This document shows, one piece after another, positions 1 to 5,159 of a stretch of DNA of 23,225 nt. The translations under genes and the position numbers were made by a program. The stretch comes from a virus: the IMG/VR virus record IMGVR_UViG_3300042465_006454, positions 1-23,225 of that record. The stretch is one strand, 5' to 3'. Every line of letters starts with the position of its first letter. Position 1 is the stretch's first letter. The notes under the pieces were generated by a model, which was not told where the DNA came from, searched no databases, and worked only from the letters and a program-made list of their open reading frames with translations.

Positions 1-119
1 TCCTTCGATGCCTTCTCGCTCATGGTGCCCTTCTGCAATCGGGTCAACCGCTGCCTGTCTTGACGGATCATTTTTTTGACCTCGTCGATTACTCGCTGTT
101 GCTCTTCTCTTGTCAACAT
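1..119 (-). CDS. small phage protein, 3' end outside window (partial)
   Basis: This start codon is preceded by GGAG with a 6-nt spacer. The frame stays open to the window edge, giving about 39 codons. The visible peptide begins MLTREEQQRVIDEV and is Lys/Arg/Glu/Gln-rich, and it looks like an amphipathic helix. I do not recognise a family. It is nested in a different frame inside the longer open frame 1-273, so at most one of the two can be the real coding frame over this stretch. The good Shine-Dalgarno and helix-like composition favour this one. Function unknown. Confidence 0.45.
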   Translation of the reverse strand, partial: MLTREEQQRVIDEVKKMIRQDRQRLTRLQKGTMSEKASK

Positions 120-273
120 CACTTTCTCCTTTTTCTCGTTGCCACAACATTGCATCGGCCTGATCAAAGGCGGCCGCTGCGATGCTCCTTGCATCCATGT
201 TGGCGTTGCGCGTCATCAGCGCAGACATCGCAAACATGGCGTAGATGTCTCTGAGTTCTGGCTCGGGGTTCAT
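1..273 (-). CDS. small hypothetical early protein, end unresolved (partial)
   Basis: The ATG overlaps the TGA of the upstream 70-aa gene as ATGA, which suggests translational coupling. The first ~50 residues (MNPEPELRDIYAMFAMSALM..., then an Ala-rich helix and ADAMLWQREK) resemble, from memory, short phage proteins that stop soon after an ADAML-type helix. Here the frame does not stop but runs open to the window edge, overlapping the better-looking ORF at 1-119. One extra base in the A-run near 127-131 would bring in a TGA that overlaps the ATG at 119 (TGATG). The true end is therefore uncertain: a frameshift, a sequence error or a genuine long overlap could explain it. Function unknown. Confidence 0.45.
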   Translation of the reverse strand, partial: MNPEPELRDIYAMFAMSALMTRNANMDARSIAAAAFDQADAMLWQREKGESDVDKRRATASNRRGQKNDPSRQAAVDPIAEGHHEREGIEG

Positions 274-482
274 TTCAATTCCCCCATGAGCGCCTCACCG
301 GCCGCGTCGGGGAACCTCGCACCCCATGCGGCCACTTGCAGGACATCCATCTTCTCCATGAAACCGTCTACCGCACCGATGCGGTACTCGATCTCACCGT
401 TACTCGTCAGCACCCTGACGATGCCCACCGTGCCCTTGGCACCCGTGAACCAGATCCAGTTGAGCGGTCGGGATTCATTCAT
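270..482 (-). CDS. 70-aa hypothetical protein
   Basis: A small ORF tied to both neighbours. Its ATG overlaps the RusA stop (ATGA), its own TGA overlaps the next ATG (ATGA), and GAGGTG lies 5 nt upstream of the start. The product is soluble, with two short beta-rich stretches (residues 5-34, including WIWFTGAKGTVGIVRVLT) followed by an Ala/Gly-rich helix. No signal peptide or membrane segment is visible. I recognise no family. The case for it being a gene rests on the coupling at both ends, not on homology. As a member of the replication/recombination operon it may be an accessory factor, but no function can be assigned. Confidence 0.65.
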   Translation of the reverse strand: MNESRPLNWIWFTGAKGTVGIVRVLTSNGEIEYRIGAVDGFMEKMDVLQVAAWGARFPDAAGEALMGELK

Positions 483-826
483 TCGATCACCTCAATTCGT
501 ACCTTGACCATCCCGCCAATCACCGGTGCCCAGTAGATCCGCAGGTCTTGGATCTGCTCGTCGTCCCCGTACACACCGGCGTGCGCCAGCCCGTCCAACA
601 CCGCCTTGAGCAGGTTGTCCAGATCCCTGCGCCTGCGGTCTGGCCGGAACGCTTCGATCTCCACCCGCAGGGGTTTCTCGAAGTGCTTGGCAGCCCGCTG
701 GATCAGCACCTGATCTGCGACCGCCTTGCGGTACTCGCGGCCCTTCTCGCTCAGGATCGAGCGGCCGTTGAACACGCGCCAGTAAGTGTTGACCGTCGGC
801 GGCCAAGGCAGAGTGACTTCAATCAT
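479..826 (-). CDS. rusA: RusA-family Holliday junction resolvase
   Basis: A 115-aa protein of typical RusA (PF05866) length. RusA dimers cut Holliday junctions and branched DNA, which phages use to resolve recombination intermediates and tidy DNA before packaging. The N-terminus (IEVTLPWPPTVNTYW) carries the family's Pro-Pro-x-x-N-x-x-W-like signature. The acidic active site reads RDLDNLLKAVLD, with D68, D70 and K74, followed by GDDEQI with D88/D89; these match the essential Asp residues of RusA. I chose the ATG at 826 because it overlaps the upstream stop as ATGA and begins exactly at the domain. The longer open frame to 1141 adds only Pro/Arg/Gly-rich out-of-phase sequence. Upstream Shine-Dalgarno is weak, so translation is probably coupled. 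Confidence 0.9.
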   Translation of the reverse strand: MIEVTLPWPPTVNTYWRVFNGRSILSEKGREYRKAVADQVLIQRAAKHFEKPLRVEIEAFRPDRRRRDLDNLLKAVLDGLAHAGVYGDDEQIQDLRIYWAPVIGGMVKVRIEVIE

Positions 827-1077
827 TGGCGCTGGCTCGGGATGCGGTTGAGGATCTCCGCGGCCAACTCCGGGTACCCGGCCAGATCCGCCATCTCCGC
901 GCACGCTTGGCGCTCGATGAAGATCGCCTGCTTGCTGGTCTGAATGGCAATGGCCATGATCTCGGCCTTGGCCTGCGCCAGCGCCTCTTCGAACTCCTTC
1001 TGGGTGTACAGGGTCTGGCCCGCACCCTGACCCAGCAGGAATCGCTTCTGGAAGTCGGACAGTTCTACTTTGCTCAT
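823..1077 (-). CDS. 84-aa hypothetical protein
   Basis: The ATG at 1077 overlaps the preceding stop (ATGA) and has a strong GGAGAGAGAA Shine-Dalgarno; an in-frame start further upstream (1137) lacks this support. The product (MSKVELSDFQKRFLLGQGAG...) looks mostly helical, with a central Ala/Glu/Lys helix (EFEEALAQAKAEIMAIAIQ) and a C-terminal helix (AEMADLAGYPELAAEILNRI). It has no membrane segment and no catalytic motif that I recognise. It sits immediately before RusA, with which it shares a 4-nt overlap, so the two are probably made in fixed ratio. Its role in replication or recombination is only a guess from position. Confidence 0.7.
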   Translation of the reverse strand: MSKVELSDFQKRFLLGQGAGQTLYTQKEFEEALAQAKAEIMAIAIQTSKQAIFIERQACAEMADLAGYPELAAEILNRIPSQRQ

Positions 1078-1349
1078 TTCTCTCTCCTCGATGGGCATTC
1101 GCGCCCTTGGTTGCAGTTTTGATTGCACGGCGGACACTCACCTCCAGTCGCCATGCTCTCCACGATTTCCCTTACCCCACTGGTCTCGAACATCTTGTTC
1201 CAGCCGTGAGTTCGGATGAAGTTCATTCCATCCCTTGTGATGTCGGCCAGTGTGGTCACGGTAACCATTGAGCCATCGGTATGCACCATCACGATCTTCA
1301 ATGCGCTTTTTGATAACCCATCGAACGAGACAACGGTGGCGATGTTCAT
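1074..1349 (-). CDS. 91-aa hypothetical protein with C-terminal four-Cys cluster
   Basis: The gene follows the helicase by 18 nt. I chose the ATG at 1349 because AAGGAG lies at a good distance (9 nt); an in-frame GTG at 1355 would have only 3 nt. The N-terminal half is a beta-rich region (NIATVVSFDGLSKSALKIVM..., then TVTTLADITRDGMNFI). The tail carries Cys72, Cys75, Cys79 and Cys85 in the order C-x2-C-x3-C-x5-C (CPPCNQNCNQGREC), which could bind one zinc ion. The stop overlaps the next gene as ATGA. I recognise no family. The cysteine cluster and position in the replication operon hint at nucleic-acid binding, but this is inference. Confidence 0.65.
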   Translation of the reverse strand: MNIATVVSFDGLSKSALKIVMVHTDGSMVTVTTLADITRDGMNFIRTHGWNKMFETSGVREIVESMATGGECPPCNQNCNQGRECPSRREK

Positions 1350-1367
1350 CTTCACCCTCTCCTTCCA

Positions 1368-2387
1368 TCAGAATCTCCCTCTATCGTCGAACGACATCGG
1401 CACAGCGCCGGGCATCTCGACGAACTGCTGGCTCTCCTTGTCGTACCAGAGAGAGAACCAGTCTTCGGCCTCACCGTTGCGCTGCTTCTCGCACATCAGC
1501 ATGGCGTCTGGATCCTTGTCGTCAACCGCAACGCCAGATTGCGCCTTGTGCTCCTTCTTTTTGTTGCGCCACATCAGCAAAACATTGTCAACCTGATCGG
1601 CGATTGCGCCAGTCCCTTTGATGTCGTTTTTGTTCGGCTGAATCTCTTCGCTTTGCAACTTGCGGATGTGGTGGATCAGGTGAATGTGAACACCGTGATC
1701 GCGGGCCACCGCAGTCATCTCATCGACGAAAAATTTCTGGGCGTTGTAGTCGTCTTCCCCGGCCACGCACTTCATCAGCGAGTCGATGAAGATGTGCTTG
1801 ATGCCCAACTCGACGGCGCAGAATCGGGCCATGGCGATCACCTGCTGCGAGTTCGTTGTGCCCTGCTGGTCGTACAGGAACAGGCGGCCGTCGGCGAACA
1901 CGCGGAAGCGGTCGAGCAGGCCGCCGATGTACTTGGCCTTGTCCATGAACTTCGGGAAGTCGATGTTCTCGCCAGCGAACTGGCGCAGCATCCGGTACAG
2001 CGTGCGCTTGGGCTTCATCTCGAAGGACGCAAGGCAGATCGGTTGCTTGTGCTTGATCAAGCCCAGCGCGATCTGTCCGGTGATCAGTGACTTGCCGCCG
2101 CCGTTCGATCCAGCATACAGGGTCACCTCACCCGGGCGGAACTTGAAACTGTTGTGGGTCTTGGGCCAAGGCATCGGAAAGCCCTCGTCGCGCTTGACCG
2201 ACTGACCTAGTTCGTCCTGCATCTCGTCCAGCCACATCTCGGCCTCGTGAACCTTGTGGGTCACATCGTTGGCCTTCAGATACTTGGCGGTGTCGATCTC
2301 CTCGGACTTCAACAGGCGAATCCTACGGGCCTCATCGAGGGCGCGTGCTCGCTGCTCAACTGTGTTCACATAAGTCAAACTAGACAT
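1368..2387 (-). CDS. DnaB-like replicative helicase (RecA-type ATPase)
   Basis: A 339-aa protein matching the C-terminal ATPase domain of DnaB/T7 gp4-type hexameric helicases (PF03796). These unwind DNA at the fork using ATP or dNTP hydrolysis. Walker A is AGSNGGGKS (92-100). The catalytic Glu is probably E123 in SFEMKP, Walker B is IFIDS (199-203), and a DnaB-type block KGTGAIADQVDNVLLMWR (257-274) is followed by KQRNG (301-305). The first ~75 residues are a charged helical region, with no full DnaB N-terminal domain. The start overlaps the zinc-finger protein gene by 8 nt. The pair looks like the primase-zinc and helicase parts of a T7 gp4-like machine encoded as separate chains. A RadA/KaiC-like ATPase is a less likely alternative. 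Confidence 0.88.
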   Translation of the reverse strand: MSSLTYVNTVEQRARALDEARRIRLLKSEEIDTAKYLKANDVTHKVHEAEMWLDEMQDELGQSVKRDEGFPMPWPKTHNSFKFRPGEVTLYAGSNGGGKSLITGQIALGLIKHKQPICLASFEMKPKRTLYRMLRQFAGENIDFPKFMDKAKYIGGLLDRFRVFADGRLFLYDQQGTTNSQQVIAMARFCAVELGIKHIFIDSLMKCVAGEDDYNAQKFFVDEMTAVARDHGVHIHLIHHIRKLQSEEIQPNKNDIKGTGAIADQVDNVLLMWRNKKKEHKAQSGVAVDDKDPDAMLMCEKQRNGEAEDWFSLWYDKESQQFVEMPGAVPMSFDDRGRF

Positions 2388-2811
2388 TTGCGTACCTCAT
2401 CGCTTCATCAATTCGCTGATATGCCACCAACATTCGCTTTTGATCCTCTTCGCTCGGCTGCTTGCCGTGTGCGATGTCAAAGGCCACGATCTGCACCACG
2501 AGGGCCTCGAACGCGATCACGCGCATGAGGTCGCTGGCATAGAACGCGGGCTTCACGCTGGGCTTGCCGTGCCCGTACTCGCGCCGCTTCTCCTCCGGCG
2601 GGAACAGGTCGGTCATGTCCATGCCAACCGAACCGAGAACCGATTCGGTTTCGCACCCAGCGAAGCAGTGAACCAGCACCCGGCCGTCGGGCAACTCACG
2701 CACCGCGAGGCTTGGCCCCTTGTCGTCGTGAGCCGGGCAGCAGGCAGTCCATGAACCGTTGCGGCCGCGGACTTTGTTCAGCCGTTGGATTAGGTTTTCG
2801 GCCGGAGTCAC
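2380..2811 (-). CDS. CHC2 zinc-binding primase-type domain protein without TOPRIM domain
   Basis: A 143-aa protein whose first ~70 residues match the CHC2 zinc finger of DnaG/T7-gp4-type primases (PF01807), which recognises template initiation sites. Probable zinc ligands are Cys25 and His28 in CCPAHDD, and Cys49 and Cys53 in HCFAGC; the usual PSLAV strand lies between them. The chain ends after a helical region (about 90-143), so the TOPRIM/RNA-polymerase domain that makes primers is missing. The GTG start is supported because its GTGA overlaps the stop of the 27-codon ORF upstream; no in-frame alternative lies before an upstream stop. It overlaps the helicase gene by 8 nt and probably works with it. 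Primer synthesis would need another phage or host protein. Confidence 0.85.
   Translation of the reverse strand: MTPAENLIQRLNKVRGRNGSWTACCPAHDDKGPSLAVRELPDGRVLVHCFAGCETESVLGSVGMDMTDLFPPEEKRREYGHGKPSVKPAFYASDLMRVIAFEALVVQIVAFDIAHGKQPSEEDQKRMLVAYQRIDEAMRYANV
2626..2650. repeat. clustered AACCGA half sites ending in the 13-bp palindrome (copy 2)
   Basis: Plus-strand AACCGA occurs at 2626, 2631 and 2638, and the last pairs with TCGGTT at 2645 to give AACCGATTCGGTT (2638-2650). The cluster lies in the zinc-finger protein gene, about 0.6 kb from the putative origin repeats. Part of the similarity reflects a shared Thr-Glu-Ser codon string (ACC GAA TCG), so a protein-coding explanation for individual copies cannot be excluded. 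Confidence 0.4.
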
Positions 2812-2891
2812 TTCACACCCCGATCAGAAATGCCCGCCAAGGGGCCAGATCGGGCCATGGCTGCGTTTTTTGGGGCCGGGTAAGGGGTCAT
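2808..2891 (-). CDS. 27-aa micro-ORF coupled at both ends
   Basis: A 27-codon frame fills the otherwise empty gap between the DUF1376 gene and the zinc-finger gene. Its ATG overlaps the upstream TGA (ATGA) and its TGA overlaps the GTG of the next gene (GTGA), the same pattern as most junctions in this operon. The peptide starts MTPYPAPKNAAMARSG and is basic and Pro/Ala-rich, with no hydrophobic segment. It may act mainly as a translational bridge that lets ribosomes reach the weakly signalled GTG, or it may be a functional micropeptide. Support comes from junction geometry only; no family is recognised. Confidence 0.5.
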   Translation of the reverse strand: MTPYPAPKNAAMARSGPLAGISDRGVK

Positions 2892-3529
2892 ATCACCCTC
2901 CGCATCGAAACGGCTCCAGAGGCCGGATTTTCGTCTTCCCACCGGCGCTGGTTGATGTAGGTCATCGGGGCAGGCTCGAAACCCGATGTCCACTGCTCCG
3001 AGGTCTTCATCGACGCGACATGGGCGATGATCTGATCGGCCACCTTGTCGAGGTGGTGACGCTGCCACTTCGCAGCCACCGCAGCCTTGCCGACCTTGCG
3101 CTTGCTGCTGGGCCACACCGACCAGAAGTCCTCAAACCGCGACGCCGACGATATGGTTTTTTCTTTTTCTTCTTCTGTTAGGGTTTCAGTTCGGTTTTGA
3201 TTCGGTTCCGATTCGGTTTTCTTCGGCCTGCCGCCTCGCTTTCCGAGGGCCGTGTTAGTTGCCACCTGATGCTGATATTTCGTGATTTCGATATCACAAC
3301 GATGGTTCCGATACCCCTCTTCGGTGCGTTCGAAGAATTCCCCCAAAACCGATTCGGTTATGTCTAGATCGAGTCGAATCTTGCGTGAAACCGATTCGGT
3401 ATCGAGTGGGATTGGGCGCTCGCTCATGTAGTACAGATCGAGCAGCCTGCGGTAGGCCAGATCCTCAGCGTCACTGAGGTGCATGGTGTGGGTGATGTAG
3501 TCACCGAGATGAAACTTGTACCAGATCAT
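2888..3529 (-). CDS. DUF1376 phage replication-initiator-like protein
   Basis: A 213-aa protein. Residues 1-85 are a clear DUF1376 (PF07120) domain: WYKFHLGDYITHTMHLSDAE, then YRRLLDLYYMSERPIPLD, and GYRNHRCDIEI. A charged, low-complexity linker follows (about 95-128, KRGGRPKKTESEPNQNRTE and a Glu/Lys run). The C-terminal domain (131-200, FEDFWSVWPSSKRKVGKAAV ... MTYINQRRWED) is the type found at the end of phage replication proteins and DnaT/O-like factors. The probable role is origin recognition or helicase loading, consistent with the primase-type and helicase genes just downstream. The ATG overlaps the regulator's stop (ATGA). The linker is encoded by 11-bp-spaced repeats and an AT-rich tract that may be the replication origin, as in lambda gene O. 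Confidence 0.85.
   Translation of the reverse strand: MIWYKFHLGDYITHTMHLSDAEDLAYRRLLDLYYMSERPIPLDTESVSRKIRLDLDITESVLGEFFERTEEGYRNHRCDIEITKYQHQVATNTALGKRGGRPKKTESEPNQNRTETLTEEEKEKTISSASRFEDFWSVWPSSKRKVGKAAVAAKWQRHHLDKVADQIIAHVASMKTSEQWTSGFEPAPMTYINQRRWEDENPASGAVSMRRVI
3146..3186. other. AT-rich, pyrimidine-biased tract (possible DNA-unwinding element)
   Basis: On the plus strand this stretch is almost entirely T with scattered C (e.g. GGTTTTTTCTTTTTCTTCTT), in strong contrast to the GC-rich surroundings. It lies inside the DUF1376 gene, where it encodes a Glu/Lys/Thr linker, and directly abuts the direct repeats at 3187-3226. Repeats beside an easily melted tract inside an initiator gene is the layout of lambdoid origins. 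The Glu/Lys codons alone (GAA/AAA on the minus strand) could also explain the bias. Confidence 0.45.
3187..3226. repeat. iteron-like direct repeats with 11-bp period
   Basis: TTCGGTT-containing units follow one another at 3188, 3199 and 3210 (two exact GATTCGGTT copies and one AGTTCGGTT), with a degenerate fourth TTCGG at 3222. An 11-bp step keeps the sites on one face of the helix, as expected for binding by several initiator monomers. The repeats encode the ESEPNQNRTE linker of the DUF1376 protein, so some repetition could come from codons, but exact bases are kept at different codon phases. Related sites occur at 2642, 3351 and 3393. Confidence 0.55.
3347..3359. repeat. 13-bp palindrome AACCGATTCGGTT (copy 1)
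   Basis: AACCGA-T-TCGGTT is a perfect dyad around one central base. The same 13 bp occurs at 2638-2650, and the 11-bp core ACCGATTCGGT also at 3390-3400. The half site TCGGTT is the unit of the direct repeats at 3187-3226. It may be a binding site for the initiator or for a regulator. Confidence 0.45.
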
Positions 3530-3735
3530 TTGAGCGCTCCGAAGATGTCGGGCCTCAACTCTTCACGGGTGACGAGTCCATTGGTCAACTGGTGGATCAG
3601 CACAGCCAACTCTGGGCTGGGCACTTGGTGGCCATTCGTGATCAGGGTCATCCATGTCTTGGAGATCCCCAACTTCTTGGCCAACTCCAACTGCGCCCCG
3701 CGGGGTTTGTTGGAGAAGTATTCCTGAAGTGTCAT
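3526..3735 (-). CDS. YdaS/Cro-like helix-turn-helix regulator
   Basis: A 69-aa protein of the YdaS antitoxin/Cro-like family (PF15943). Residues 12-35 (RGAQLELAKKLGISKTWMTLITNG) form the helix-turn-helix, and the C-terminus carries the family-typical LVTREELRPDIF. Such proteins bind palindromic operators as dimers and switch phage promoters. I chose the ATG at 3735 over the upstream in-frame ATG because GGAG lies 5 nt before it and the family starts here. It is the first gene of the leftward operon and overlaps the DUF1376 gene (ATGA). It faces the rightward operon across a 124-bp region that contains a good operator-like dyad, so it probably controls both operons. No partner repressor is visible. 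Confidence 0.85.
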   Translation of the reverse strand: MTLQEYFSNKPRGAQLELAKKLGISKTWMTLITNGHQVPSPELAVLIHQLTNGLVTREELRPDIFGALK

Positions 3736-3764
3736 CGTTGCTCCTTTCGCTGTCAGGTAATGGC

Positions 3765-3792
3765 ATCTTACACCAAAAAACTTTTTGCACAA
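3765..3792 (-). promoter_or_regulatory. candidate leftward early promoter
   Basis: Read on the minus strand, a -35 TTGTGC (plus 3787-3792) and a -10 TAAGAT (plus 3765-3770) are separated by 16 bp and lead into the regulator gene. The -35 lies in the left half of the operator-like palindrome 3787-3804. Both hexamers are only partial matches to sigma-70 consensus (3/6 and 4/6). Confidence 0.4.
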
Positions 3793-3804
3793 CCCCCGTT
3801 GTAC
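3787..3804. promoter_or_regulatory. operator-like palindrome between divergent operons
   Basis: GCACAAC-CCCC-GTTGTAC is a dyad in which 6 of 7 positions per arm pair. The left arm contains the -35 of the leftward promoter and the right arm the -35 of the rightward promoter. A dimer of the adjacent YdaS/Cro-like protein bound here would block both. An overlapping inverted repeat AACCCC / GGGGTT lies at 3791-3813. Confidence 0.5.
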
Positions 3805-3827
3805 TTCGGGGTTATACCTGCTAAAGT
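3799..3827 (+). promoter_or_regulatory. candidate rightward early promoter
   Basis: A -35 TTGTAC (3799-3804) and a -10 TAAAGT (3822-3827) with a 17-bp spacer precede the first plus-strand gene by 32 bp. The -35 forms the right half of the operator-like palindrome. TTATAC at 3812-3817 is an alternative -10 but has no -35 at proper distance. Confidence 0.4.
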
Positions 3828-3859
3828 CGAGGGCACCTCAACAGCGAAAGGAGTGAATC

Positions 3860-4015
3860 ATGCGTGAAGACGAGATGCATCAACTGATGCTGGAGAGGCA
3901 AGAGCGCCTTGAGGAAGCCCTTCACCGGGCCGAGTCAGGCAAGGCAACCCCCGACGACTGGTCGGTGATCCGCTACGAGTGCGGCGTCCCCCAGAAGTCC
4001 AACAGGAGCGAATGA
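3860..4015 (+). CDS. 51-aa hypothetical protein, first gene of rightward operon
   Basis: An ATG preceded by AAAGGAG (6-nt spacer) opens a 51-codon frame that begins MREDEMHQLMLERQERLEE, a charged helix, and ends in a short DDWSVIRYECGVPQKSNRSE tail. The stop overlaps the start region of the SSB-like gene. Its strong ribosome-binding site, position right after the divergent promoters and coupled junction support it as a gene. I recognise no family; a small regulator or inhibitor made early in infection is possible but unproven. Confidence 0.7.
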   Translation: MREDEMHQLMLERQERLEEALHRAESGKATPDDWSVIRYECGVPQKSNRSE

Positions 4016-4692
4016 TGAGTTTGGTAGCGAAAGACAGCGGCGGCGAGGGCAGTTTTACCCCTGTGCCACCCGGTATGCATTTGGCGCGGTGCTACCGCGT
4101 GGTGGATCTGGGCACGCAAAAAACCGAGTGGCAGGGACAGATCAAGTACTTGCAAAAGGTCATGGTGCAGTTCGAGGTTCATGGCGAAGACGACAACGGC
4201 AAGTCGCTGGTCACCAGCAAGGGCGAGCCGATGTCCATCTCGAAGAACTACACCCTGAGCCTTGCGGAGAAGGCAACGCTTCGCAAAGACCTTCAGGCAT
4301 GGCGCGGCCGTGACTTCACGCCCGATGAACTGCGCGGTTTCGAGTTGAAGAACATCCTCGACAAGTGGGCCATGCTCTCTGTGGCCAAGTCTCTGGGCAA
4401 CAACGGCAAGGAGTACACCAACATCATGTCGGTGAACCCGGTGCCTGCGGCCATCAAGAAGGCCGGTCTTCCACAAGGGTTCAACACCCCGGCGATCTTC
4501 TCGATTGCTGATGCAGACATGGAACTCTTCGAGACCTTCGGCAAGGGCTTGAAGGAGAAGATCCAGTCGAGTCCCGAATGGCAGGAGCGCGAAGGCCGTG
4601 AGTACGCACGCGGCGAGCAGGTCTCCGGCCGGGAGCGCGAGGCCCGCACCGGGACGGGTTTCGATGACATGGATGACGACATCCCGTTCTGA
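4015..4692 (+). CDS. phage single-stranded DNA-binding protein (SSB-like)
   Basis: A 225-aa protein. Residues 14-145 look like an OB-fold: PPGMHLARCYRVVDLG, a KVMVQFEVHGE strand, and ISKNYTLSLAEKATLRKDL. The C-terminus is the diagnostic acidic SSB tail, ending FDDMDDDIPF (216-225), which in SSBs binds partner proteins. The middle is longer than in bacterial SSB, as in many phage SSB-like proteins of recombination cassettes. It would coat single-stranded DNA during replication and recombination, working with the exonuclease downstream. Two ATGs are adjacent (4012 and 4015); AGGAG is 6 nt from the second, so I chose that. The stop of the 51-aa ORF overlaps. Confidence 0.78.
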   Translation: MSLVAKDSGGEGSFTPVPPGMHLARCYRVVDLGTQKTEWQGQIKYLQKVMVQFEVHGEDDNGKSLVTSKGEPMSISKNYTLSLAEKATLRKDLQAWRGRDFTPDELRGFELKNILDKWAMLSVAKSLGNNGKEYTNIMSVNPVPAAIKKAGLPQGFNTPAIFSIADADMELFETFGKGLKEKIQSSPEWQEREGREYARGEQVSGREREARTGTGFDDMDDDIPF

Positions 4693-4709
4693 TCAAAAAC
4701 GAGGCAACT

Positions 4710-5159
4710 ATGAACAACACAGTCACTCTGGAGAAGATCCAATCGAAGATCAAAGGCGAGATGTACATCGTGCTGCCAGACGGCAGAACCACGGTGTGTA
4801 TGTTGACCATGAAGAACGGCTACACCATCAAGGGCATGAGCGCTTGCGTTGATATAGCCAACTTCGACTTCATGGTCGGGCGCAAGATTTCGCGAGAAGA
4901 CGCCATCCGGCAGATCTGGCCCCTTGAGGGCTATCTGCTGGCTGAGGAAATCTTCGCCCGCAGCCTTGAGCCGGAGAAGCCCACGCTCAGTCCTCAGCGC
5001 GTCAGGGCGATGAAGGACGCCGGACTCTGGAACAACAAACGCAAGCGCAAGCGCGTTGCCACCAGCCTGATGGAGCACGACGGCAAAGCGCCGTGGGGCT
5101 ACAAAAAGGACGGCACACCTAAGAAGCGCCCGGGCCGGGCACCGAAGGAGCAGGCATGA
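4710..5159 (+). CDS. Gp49/66-like phage protein (PF13876) with basic C-terminal tail
   Basis: A 149-aa protein. Residues 27-81 match the Phage_gp49_66 family: TTVCMLTMKNGYTIKGMSAC, VDIANFDFMVGRKI, then AIRQIWPLEGYLLAEEI. The biochemical role of this family is not known to me; it is common in phage early regions. The C-terminal third (105-149) is strongly basic (NNKRKRKRVA, GYKKDGTPKKRPGRAPK) and could bind nucleic acid, with an AT-hook-like PGR core. The start has GAGGCAACT upstream and follows the SSB-like gene by 17 nt; the stop overlaps the DUF2829 gene as ATGA. The same operon position in many phages suggests a DNA-metabolism or host-takeover role, but this is inference. Confidence 0.78.
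   Translation: MNNTVTLEKIQSKIKGEMYIVLPDGRTTVCMLTMKNGYTIKGMSACVDIANFDFMVGRKISREDAIRQIWPLEGYLLAEEIFARSLEPEKPTLSPQRVRAMKDAGLWNNKRKRKRVATSLMEHDGKAPWGYKKDGTPKKRPGRAPKEQA

Larger units (their letters stand above)
3741..3853. repeat. 13-bp inverted repeat carrying both Shine-Dalgarno sites
   Basis: CTCCTTTCGCTGT (3741-3753) and ACAGCGAAAGGAG (3841-3853) are exact reverse complements. Each puts ACAGCGAAAGGAG just upstream of the first start codon of the divergent operons, so both mRNAs have the same ribosome-binding leader. The centre of this repeat lies 1.5 bp from the centre of the operator-like dyad. Confidence 0.75.

Noticed and set aside
112-131. Canonical programmed -1 frameshift signal
   Set aside because: No proper X-XXY-YYZ heptamer in the correct phase and no clear downstream pseudoknot; only a simple A-run is seen, so I report it as possible frameshift or error, not as a recoding site.
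479-1141. 220-codon RusA with N-terminal extension
   Set aside because: The extension is in another frame of the real 84-aa gene and Arg/Gly/Pro-rich; the ATGA junction at 826 gives a standard-length RusA.
3736-3859. tRNA, small RNA or attachment site in the divergent gap
   Set aside because: No cloverleaf or CCA end, no intrinsic terminator, and no integrase nearby; the region is fully used by promoter, operator and leader elements.
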